From: a bacterium
GTDB lineage: Bacteria; Calditrichota; Calditrichia; RBG-13-44-9; J042
Assembly (NCBI GenBank): GCA_015494485.1
Contig: WGBF01000135.1
Location: forward strand, 1 to 5,142
DNA length: 5,142 nt
Direction of reading: 5' to 3'
Shown: one piece after another, positions 1 through 5,142 of the stretch
How the letters are laid out: the number at the start of each line of letters is the position of its first letter
Position numbering within the stretch: position 1 is the stretch's first letter
Program-made: the position numbers and the translations under genes
Notes under the pieces: model-generated
The model's database searches: none
What the model was told of the DNA's origin: nothing
The model's input: the letters and a program-made list of their open reading frames with translations, nothing else

Positions 1-1064
1 TTGGCCCCCCGGCAGATGTAATTCGGCGCATGGGGGATAAGTCCGAAGCCAAGCTGGCAATGAAAGAAGCCGGTGTGCCGGTTGTACCCGGTAGCGATGG
101 GGTAGTGGAGAGTGTGGAAGATGCCCTCCGCATTGCGGCAGACATTGGCTACCCGGTCATGCTAAAAGCCGTAGCTGGTGGGGGTGGCAAGGGCATGCGC
201 ATTGTCCGCGATGCCGAAAGTATGGAAAACAGTTTTATGATGGCCAGTGCCGAAGCCGAAGCGGCTTTCGGGAATCCCGGCCTGTATATCGAGAAATACA
301 TTGAAAGCCCGCGGCATATCGAAATTCAGTTGCTGGCGGATAATTACGGGAATGTTATTCATCTGGGGGAACGGGAATGTTCCATTCAGCGGCGCCACCA
401 GAAACTGATTGAAGAAGCCCCGTCTCCCATCGTGACGCCGGAAATCCGCGCCCGGATGGGTGCAGTAGCGGTAAAAGGGGCAGCCCATGTGGGATACCGT
501 TCGGCAGGTACCATTGAGTTCCTCATGGATACCGACGGGAATTTTTACTTTATGGAAATGAATACCCGCATTCAGGTGGAGCACCCGGTCACGGAAATGG
601 TTTACAATGTGGATCTAATTAAGGAACAAATTCGTCTGGCAGCCGGGGAAAAACTGGGTATTTCCCAGGATGAGATCCAGCCTGTGGGCCATGCCATCGA
701 GTGCCGCATCAATGCTGAAGATCCGCTGAATAATTTTATTCCGTCGCCCGGTAAAATTGAATACTTCCACATGCCCGGAGGCCCCGGCGTTCGGGTGGAT
801 ACCCATGCCTATTCCAGTTATGTGGTACCCCCTTACTACGATTCCCTGGTGGCCAAGCTGATTGTTCACGCGCGAAATCGGCAGGAAGCCATTCGCCGCC
901 TGCGCCGGTCGCTGGATGAATTCATCGTGGAAGGGATTAAAACCACCATCCCCTTTCACAAGTACGTCATTAATACACCGGAATTTCAGGAAGGAAATTT
1001 TGATACGCATTTCATTGAAAATATTTATGACACGGAAAAAGTGAAAGAGATTATCGAATCCTGA
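1..1064 (+). CDS. accC: Biotin carboxylase subunit of acetyl-CoA (or acyl-CoA) carboxylase, 5'-truncated by window edge
   Basis: The enzyme uses ATP and bicarbonate to carboxylate biotin on a carrier protein (AccB), the first half-reaction of malonyl-CoA synthesis in the cytoplasm. The open frame runs in from the window edge: the first full codon is at base 3 and reads [13 protein letters not shown], so the Met at base 30 is internal. About 353 residues are visible, and roughly 100 N-terminal residues are missing compared with the ~450-residue E. coli AccC. Counting from the base-30 Met, I see the ATP-binding Lys4 (MGDK) and Lys46, the Gly-rich loop at 50-55, catalytic-site Glu176, Arg180 and Glu184 in the [10 protein letters not shown] signature, and Arg226 in ECRINAED. 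These match E. coli K116, K159, E288, R292, E296 and R338. The protein ends where stand-alone biotin carboxylases end, with no fused biotinyl domain. A pyruvate or propionyl-CoA carboxylase subunit remains possible, because biotin carboxylase sequence alone does not fix the acceptor. Confidence 0.95.
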   Translation, partial: GPPADVIRRMGDKSEAKLAMKEAGVPVVPGSDGVVESVEDALRIAADIGYPVMLKAVAGGGGKGMRIVRDAESMENSFMMASAEAEAAFGNPGLYIEKYIESPRHIEIQLLADNYGNVIHLGERECSIQRRHQKLIEEAPSPIVTPEIRARMGAVAVKGAAHVGYRSAGTIEFLMDTDGNFYFMEMNTRIQVEHPVTEMVYNVDLIKEQIRLAAGEKLGISQDEIQPVGHAIECRINAEDPLNNFIPSPGKIEYFHMPGGPGVRVDTHAYSSYVVPPYYDSLVAKLIVHARNRQEAIRRLRRSLDEFIVEGIKTTIPFHKYVINTPEFQEGNFDTHFIENIYDTEKVKEIIES

Positions 1065-1072
1065 AAGGAGGG
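1065..1072 (+). promoter_or_regulatory. Strong Shine-Dalgarno site of gcvH
   Basis: The sequence AAGGAGGG starts directly after the accC stop codon and lies 5 bases before the ATG at 1078. It is close to the perfect anti-16S complement and fixes the gcvH start. It is the strongest ribosome-binding site in the window, which suits GcvH because a carrier protein is usually needed in excess over the enzymes it serves (family knowledge). Confidence 0.85.
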
Positions 1073-1077
1073 AAGCA

Positions 1078-1452
1078 ATGAATATTCCGGCTGATTTAAA
1101 GTATTCCAAGGACCATGAATGGGCACGTATTGAAGGTGATGTTGCGGTAGTTGGTATTACGGATTATGCCCAGAATGAATTGGGTGATATCGTGTATGTG
1201 GAATTGCCCGAAGTTGGAACCCAGGTGGAACAGGGCAAAACCTTTGGTACCATCGAAGCCGTAAAAGCCGTATCCGATTTGTTTGCACCGGTAAGCGGTG
1301 AAGTGGTGGAAGTGAATGAAAAATTAAACGACTCCCCGGAATTGGTGAATCAGGACCCCTACGGCGAAGGCTGGATGATTAAAATCAAAATGAGCAATCC
1401 GGACGAAGTAAATAATTTGCTGAGCAAGGAAGACTACGAAGCCCTGTTGTAA
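1078..1452 (+). CDS. gcvH: Glycine cleavage system H protein (lipoyl carrier)
   Basis: GcvH is the mobile carrier of the glycine cleavage system. Its lipoyl-lysine arm receives the aminomethyl group from glycine decarboxylase, passes it to T-protein for transfer to tetrahydrofolate, and is then reoxidised by dihydrolipoamide dehydrogenase. The product has 124 residues, normal for the family. It opens with the typical LKYSKDHEW segment (residues 7-15), followed by [19 protein letters not shown] (26-44). The lipoyl attachment motif is [10 protein letters not shown], with Lys63 (codon 1264-1266) as the predicted modified residue. The conserved SGEVVEVN and [12 protein letters not shown] segments follow. 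The start is set by the AAGGAGGG site just upstream. It lies 13 bases after accC and 58 bases before gcvPA, the gene for its enzymatic partner, and all face the same way. In some bacteria GcvH is also an intermediate in lipoate assembly or relay; nothing here tests that role. Confidence 0.97.
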   Translation: MNIPADLKYSKDHEWARIEGDVAVVGITDYAQNELGDIVYVELPEVGTQVEQGKTFGTIEAVKAVSDLFAPVSGEVVEVNEKLNDSPELVNQDPYGEGWMIKIKMSNPDEVNNLLSKEDYEALL

Positions 1453-1501
1453 CCGATTTTGCAATCATTGACAAACTGTTCTATTACACAGAAAACAGAA
1501 C

Positions 1502-1505
1502 GAGG
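1502..1505 (+). promoter_or_regulatory. Ribosome-binding site of gcvPA
   Basis: A GAGG core lies 5 bases before the ATG at 1511 and supports that start. It sits in the 58-base gcvH-gcvPA spacer (1453-1510), the only real intergenic gap in the window. I see no convincing promoter, riboswitch or terminator in that spacer. Confidence 0.6.
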
Positions 1506-1510
1506 CAAGA

Positions 1511-2839
1511 ATGAGCTACATCGCGAATTCCGAAGCGGACCGTCAGGCGATGCTTCGGGAGATTGGCGTTCAATCGTTTGAAGAATTGATTCAGTACATT
1601 CCCGAAGAACTGCGATTAAAACGGGAACTGGACCTTCCGCAACCCCTCAGTGAACTGGAGGCGGTTGCGCATCTGGAGGATCTGGCCAATCGCAACAAAC
1701 GGGCGGTTATTTTTGCCGGAGCCGGCGCGTATGACCACTACGTGCCGGCAGCCGTACGGCACATTTTATGGCGGTCGGAATTTTATACCGCATATACCCC
1801 GTACCAACCGGAAGTCAGTCAGGGGACCCTCCAGGCCATTTACGAATACCAGACGTACATTTGCCGTCTCACCGGAATGGATGTCGCCAATGCTTCCATG
1901 TACGATGGCGGTTCCGCACTGGCCGAAGCGGTGTTAATGGCAGCACACCATACCCGGCGCCACCGGGTGCTGGTTCCGGAGAATATTAATCCCAATTACG
2001 TGCGTATCATCGAAACCTATACCCAGCATCAGGATATCGAGCTGGTACGAGTTCCGCTCCGTGACGGCATTGTAGATGACGAGGCGGTGCAACAGCTGGT
2101 GAATGACGATACCGCGGCGGTGTTGTTGCAACACCCCAATTTCTACGGATTGCTGGAAAATCCGGAACGCATTGGTCAGATGGCCCATGAAGCCGGGGCG
2201 CTGTTCATTACGTTTGTGGATCCCATCTCCCTGGTGGTACTGCAACCCCCCGGAGAGTACGGAGCGGATATTGTTGTCGGGGAAGGGCAGGCGCTGGGCA
2301 ATGCCCTGAATTTTGGTGGGCCCTACCTGGGCATTTTTGCTGCCACCCGTCCACTGATTCGCAAAATGCCGGGACGGATTGTGGGGCGTACGGTGGACAT
2401 TGAAGGCCGCACCGCTTATGTAACCGTTTTGCAAACCCGGGAACAGCACATTCGCCGCGAAAAAGCAACCAGTAACATTTGCACCAACTCCCAGTTATGT
2501 GCCCTGGCTGCCACGGTTTACCTCTCCCTGCTGGGTGAGCACGGTATCCGCCGCGCCGCGGAAAAAAGCCTGAGCAATAGTCATTATCTTGCGCGAAAGA
2601 TTGCGGAAATTCCGGGATTCAAACTGAAATTTGATAAGCCGTTTTTCAAAGAATTTGCAGTAGAAACGCCGGTGCCGGCCGGACAAATCATTGACCGCCT
2701 GGCAGACGAAGGCATTATTGCAGGTGTGGATCTTGAATCGATGGGTATGGGAAGCGGGTTGTTAATTGCGGTAACCGAAAAACGCACACAAGACGAAATG
2801 GACCAATTTATTGCAGCGCTTAACCAATTTAAACGGTAG
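1511..2839 (+). CDS. gcvPA: Glycine dehydrogenase (decarboxylating) subunit 1, P-protein alpha chain
   Basis: This is one half of the split P-protein, which decarboxylates glycine with PLP and loads the remaining aminomethyl group onto lipoyl-GcvH. At 442 residues it has the usual length for a separate alpha chain. Family segments are clear: the N-terminal MSYIANSEADRQAMLREIGV, FAGAGAYDHYVPAAV (68-82), YTPYQPEVSQGTLQ (95-108), the MYDGGSALAEA stretch (130-140), GEGQALGNALNFGGPYLG (257-274), GRIVGRTVD (288-296) and REQHIRREKATSNICTN (310-326). The chain has the aminotransferase fold, but in split P-proteins the PLP-binding lysine is on the partner chain, so GcvPA is inactive without GcvPB. The start is supported by GAGG 5 bases upstream and by the family-like N-terminus. 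The next gene in the transcript is a response regulator rather than the expected gcvPB; that regulator begins only 4 bases after the TAG stop. Confidence 0.97.
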   Translation: MSYIANSEADRQAMLREIGVQSFEELIQYIPEELRLKRELDLPQPLSELEAVAHLEDLANRNKRAVIFAGAGAYDHYVPAAVRHILWRSEFYTAYTPYQPEVSQGTLQAIYEYQTYICRLTGMDVANASMYDGGSALAEAVLMAAHHTRRHRVLVPENINPNYVRIIETYTQHQDIELVRVPLRDGIVDDEAVQQLVNDDTAAVLLQHPNFYGLLENPERIGQMAHEAGALFITFVDPISLVVLQPPGEYGADIVVGEGQALGNALNFGGPYLGIFAATRPLIRKMPGRIVGRTVDIEGRTAYVTVLQTREQHIRREKATSNICTNSQLCALAATVYLSLLGEHGIRRAAEKSLSNSHYLARKIAEIPGFKLKFDKPFFKEFAVETPVPAGQIIDRLADEGIIAGVDLESMGMGSGLLIAVTEKRTQDEMDQFIAALNQFKR

Positions 2840-2843
2840 TCCT

Positions 2844-3890
2844 ATGCCGAAGGTTTTGGTTGTTGATGACAATCCCGACATGGTGGAAACGCTGGAGCAT
2901 CTCTTTGCGTTTTACGGATTCGAGGTTGTGCGCGCGTTTAACGGGAAAGAAGGAATTGAAGTCGCGGAGAAAGAGCAACCCGATATTATTATTCTGGATG
3001 CTCTCATGCCCATCATGAACGGCTTTGAAGCCTGTGAATATCTGAAGAAAAATCCGCAGACGCAGGATATCCCCATTATTTTCCTTTCCGCCAACTACAC
3101 GGACGATGAGCATCGGATTACCGGACTGGAACTGGGTGCGGATGATTATGTTCTGAAGCCCTTCAATGCCAAAGAATTGATTGCCAAAATCAATACCATT
3201 CTAAAACGCAAAGAAGTCGTCCAGAAGCTGAAAACGGATAATCAAAAGCTGCTGGAAAAACACCAGAACGTTACCCGCGAAATAGAGCAGGTGAAAGAGC
3301 GCATCAAAGAACGTCAGGTGGATAATTTGATTGACCCCCTGACCGGTTTGTACGACGGCACCTATTTCACCGTACGGCTGAAAGAAGAATTCCATCGCGC
3401 GGAGCGGTACGAAACCCCGCTGGGGCTTGTGCTGCTGGACGTGGATTTCTTTCAGAAAATCAATGAGGTGTACGGCGAGCAAACCGGCGATTACATTTTG
3501 ATGAAAATCGCCAATGTGATTCTCCACAATACCCGCGCATCGGATATTGTTTTCCGCCTGAAAGGAAATACCTTTGCTATTTTACTGCCCAACACGGATG
3601 AAACCGGCGCTTTTTACGAAGCGGAACGGATTCGCACCCCCATCGAGCAGACCGAATTTTTTGATGAATCCTTTGTGGAATTAAAAAAATTGTCCCGTCG
3701 GCGGAAACAGGAGTACCAAAAAGTTACGGTAAGTTTGGGTGTCGCTGCGTATGCCGACACCATGAAGAAACCGGACGATTTGTATCTGAATGCGCAAAAA
3801 GCACTGGAAGCCGCAAAAGCGCAGCGGCGGAATGTTACAATTCGTTGGAGTAAAATTCAGGATTTAGAACGAGGAACAGAAAATGTATAA
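2844..3890 (+). CDS. Response regulator: receiver domain, coiled-coil linker, degenerate GGDEF domain
   Basis: This is a 348-residue cytoplasmic two-component regulator. Residues 1-120 form a receiver domain with acidic Asp8 and Asp9, phosphoacceptor Asp52 (LDALMP; codon 2997-2999), Ser82, Tyr102 and Lys105 in KPF, so it should be phosphorylatable. Residues 121-160 are rich in Lys, Glu and Gln and probably form a coiled coil. Residues 160-335 are a GGDEF-family domain with DPLTGL (164-169), Asp199 and Asp201 in LLDVDFF, Asn207, Asp216 and VTVSLGVA. The catalytic GGDEF motif reads KGNTF (240-244), so cyclase activity is unlikely. The inhibitory-site RxxD is intact as Arg231-Ala-Ser-Asp234, five residues before that motif. 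There is no DNA-binding domain or membrane segment. The ATG at 2844 is preferred because PKVLVVDD follows at once; a TTG at 2811 would add 11 non-family residues. No strong ribosome site precedes it, so translation may be coupled to gcvPA. The biological target is unknown. Confidence 0.93.
   Translation: MPKVLVVDDNPDMVETLEHLFAFYGFEVVRAFNGKEGIEVAEKEQPDIIILDALMPIMNGFEACEYLKKNPQTQDIPIIFLSANYTDDEHRITGLELGADDYVLKPFNAKELIAKINTILKRKEVVQKLKTDNQKLLEKHQNVTREIEQVKERIKERQVDNLIDPLTGLYDGTYFTVRLKEEFHRAERYETPLGLVLLDVDFFQKINEVYGEQTGDYILMKIANVILHNTRASDIVFRLKGNTFAILLPNTDETGAFYEAERIRTPIEQTEFFDESFVELKKLSRRRKQEYQKVTVSLGVAAYADTMKKPDDLYLNAQKALEAAKAQRRNVTIRWSKIQDLERGTENV
3871..3876 (+). promoter_or_regulatory. Ribosome-binding site of gcvPB, inside the regulator gene
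   Basis: GAGGAA lies 6 bases before the gcvPB ATG at 3883, within the last codons of the response regulator. It decides the gcvPB start, and the next in-frame ATG is about 70 codons later. The site and start codon are read through by ribosomes finishing the regulator, a layout that allows translational coupling. Confidence 0.75.
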
Positions 3891-5142
3891 AAAATTAATT
3901 TTTGAACTTCATCGCCAGGCTCTGGAAAAAAATTATTTTCCAGGTGAAGAGGAACCGGAAGGGGAGGCAGCAGAGTTCATTCCGGAACATCTGCGACGGA
4001 AAAGCCCCCTGCACCTGCCGGAAGTGGGTGAAAATGAAGTGGTTCGGCATTTTGTATCCCTCTCCACTTTAAACTATCATGTGGACAAAGGCATGTATCC
4101 GCTGGGGTCCTGTACCATGAAGTACAACCCCAAAGTCAACGAAGATATGAGCACCTTACCCGGTTTTGCTCAGATCCACCCCCACCAACCGGCTAAAACC
4201 GTTCAGGGTGCATTGCAATTGATGTTCGAGCTGCAGGAATACCTGAAAGAAATTACCGGAATGGTAGGCATGACGTTGCAGCCCGCAGCAGGAGCCCACG
4301 GGGAATTAACCGGCTGTCTGATGATTCGTAAATATCATGAGCTGAAAGGACGCAACCGGGAGGTGATGCTGGTTCCGGATTCAGCGCATGGTACCAATCC
4401 CGCTTCTGTAACCATTGCTGGTATGCGTTCTGTCACGGTAAAAAGTGATGAAAACGGCCTGGTTGACCTGGAGGATTTGAAACAGAAACTGGATGAAAAT
4501 CAGGATAATGTGGCCGGAATTATGCTGACCAATCCCAGCACGCTGGGAATTTTCGAACGCAATATTGCTGAAATTGAAGCACTGATTCACGGGGTGGATG
4601 CCCTGATGTACATGGACGGCGCCAACCTGAATGCATTGCTGGGTATTGTTCGTCCCGGCGATCTGGGCTTTGACGTGATTCATTTAAACCTCCATAAAAC
4701 CTTTTCCGTGCCGCACGGTGGCGGTGGACCGGGTTCCGGCCCCGTTGGCGTAAGCGATCGGCTGGTTGATTTTCTACCGGTACCTATTATCAAAAAGGGG
4801 GAAGATGGTTACTACCTTGCAGAGGATGTTCCCCATTCTATTGGACGCATGATTACCTTTTACGGCAATTTTGCCGCCCTGGTGCGGGCCTACAACTACA
4901 TTCGGATGAATGGCGCCAGAGGATTGCGGGAAATTGCAGAGAATGCCATTATTAACGCCAACTACTTGTTGAAAAAAACGGCTCATTTACTGGATTTGCC
5001 GTATAAAACAACGCCCATGCACGAATTTGTCCTTTCCGGTGAACCGCTTCGGGAGTACGGAGTGAAAACGCTGGATGTAGCCAAACGCATACTGGATTAC
5101 GGGTTGCATGCACCCACCGTGTACTTCCCCTTAATTGTGAAA
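3883..5142 (+). CDS. gcvPB: Glycine dehydrogenase (decarboxylating) subunit 2, P-protein beta chain, 3'-truncated by window edge
   Basis: This is the PLP-bearing half of the split glycine decarboxylase, working with GcvPA and lipoyl-GcvH. The frame is open from the ATG at 3883 to the window end. It gives 420 residues out of the roughly 480-490 usual for the family, so the last 60-70 codons lie outside. Visible landmarks are [14 protein letters not shown] (71-84), [12 protein letters not shown] (133-144), [12 protein letters not shown] (164-175), [13 protein letters not shown] (242-254, Asp245 being the likely contact to the PLP ring nitrogen), and [20 protein letters not shown] (267-286). In the last of these, Lys272 (codon 4696-4698) is the predicted Schiff-base lysine. 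The visible part ends in [12 protein letters not shown], just before the expected C-terminal segment. The start overlaps the regulator's stop by 8 bases and has its own GAGGAA site. No frameshift or missing active-site residue is seen. Confidence 0.97.
   Translation, partial: MYKKLIFELHRQALEKNYFPGEEEPEGEAAEFIPEHLRRKSPLHLPEVGENEVVRHFVSLSTLNYHVDKGMYPLGSCTMKYNPKVNEDMSTLPGFAQIHPHQPAKTVQGALQLMFELQEYLKEITGMVGMTLQPAAGAHGELTGCLMIRKYHELKGRNREVMLVPDSAHGTNPASVTIAGMRSVTVKSDENGLVDLEDLKQKLDENQDNVAGIMLTNPSTLGIFERNIAEIEALIHGVDALMYMDGANLNALLGIVRPGDLGFDVIHLNLHKTFSVPHGGGGPGSGPVGVSDRLVDFLPVPIIKKGEDGYYLAEDVPHSIGRMITFYGNFAALVRAYNYIRMNGARGLREIAENAIINANYLLKKTAHLLDLPYKTTPMHEFVLSGEPLREYGVKTLDVAKRILDYGLHAPTVYFPLIVK

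Noticed and set aside
30..32. ATG at base 30 as the true start of the biotin carboxylase
   Set aside because: The frame is open upstream and encodes the conserved GPPADVIRR segment that precedes MGDK in biotin carboxylases, so the gene begins before the window.
615..1109. Long reverse-strand open frames opposite accC (164 codons here, 140 codons at 162-584) and opposite gcvPA (171 codons at 1934-2449)
   Set aside because: They lie antisense to well-conserved genes, have no recognisable domain or ribosome site, and their composition is explained by the codon pattern of the forward genes.
1468..1473. TTGACA, a perfect sigma-70 -35 hexamer, in the gcvH-gcvPA spacer
   Set aside because: No acceptable -10 box lies 16-18 bases downstream; the bases there read like AGAAAACAG. 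Without it, the hexamer is most likely chance.
1476..1498. Possible weak hairpin (CTGTTCT, 7-base loop, AGAA-AA-CAG) after gcvH, considered as a terminator or attenuator
   Set aside because: The stem is short, AT-rich and has a 2-base bulge, and no T-run follows, so it does not look like an intrinsic terminator.
1453..1510. Glycine riboswitch ahead of gcvPA
   Set aside because: The spacer is only 58 bases, too short for even one full glycine aptamer with an expression platform, and shows no matching conserved core. A riboswitch could still exist upstream of the operon outside the window.
2811..2843. Upstream in-frame TTG start that would lengthen the response regulator by 11 residues and overlap gcvPA by 29 bases
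   Set aside because: The extra residues (MQRLTNLNGSP) do not belong to the receiver fold, no ribosome site precedes the TTG, and the ATG at 2844 sits right before the conserved first strand PKVLVVDD.

Overview
All genes in this window lie on the + strand, in one tightly packed block: the end of a biotin carboxylase gene (accC), then gcvH, gcvPA, a response-regulator gene, and most of gcvPB. No RNA gene, CRISPR array, insertion sequence or clear terminator is visible. The largest non-coding gap is 58 bases, between gcvH and gcvPA. Base composition looks close to balanced, and codon use looks similar across all five genes by eye.

The metabolic core is the glycine cleavage system. GcvPA and GcvPB are the two chains of the PLP-dependent glycine decarboxylase (P-protein) in its split form. 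GcvH is the lipoylated carrier that accepts the aminomethyl group. T-protein (gcvT) and the dihydrolipoamide dehydrogenase (lpd) are not in the window and must be elsewhere. The upstream accC encodes the ATP-dependent biotin carboxylase of acetyl-CoA carboxylase or a related acyl-CoA carboxylase. It is only 13 bases from gcvH and probably shares a transcript with it.

The notable feature is a 348-residue regulator between gcvPA and gcvPB, two genes that are usually adjacent. It has a canonical phosphoacceptor receiver domain, a charged helical (probably coiled-coil) linker and a GGDEF-family domain. The GGDEF signature itself is degenerate (KGNTF), so diguanylate cyclase activity is unlikely. 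The upstream RxxD inhibitory-site motif is intact and correctly spaced, and the guanine-contacting Asn and Asp are kept. This is the pattern of a nucleotide-sensing pseudo-enzyme, possibly a c-di-GMP receptor. It begins 4 bases after gcvPA and overlaps gcvPB by 8 bases, so it is an integral part of the operon. A regulatory link to glycine cleavage is an inference from this position only.

The organism is a bacterium. The split P-protein, stand-alone biotin carboxylase and GAGG-type ribosome sites fit several phyla (Firmicutes, Thermotogota, Deinococcota, Calditrichota and other FCB-related lineages). The overall impression is of an uncultured or deep-branching FCB-type bacterium such as Calditrichota, but this is a low-confidence guess from sequence flavour.
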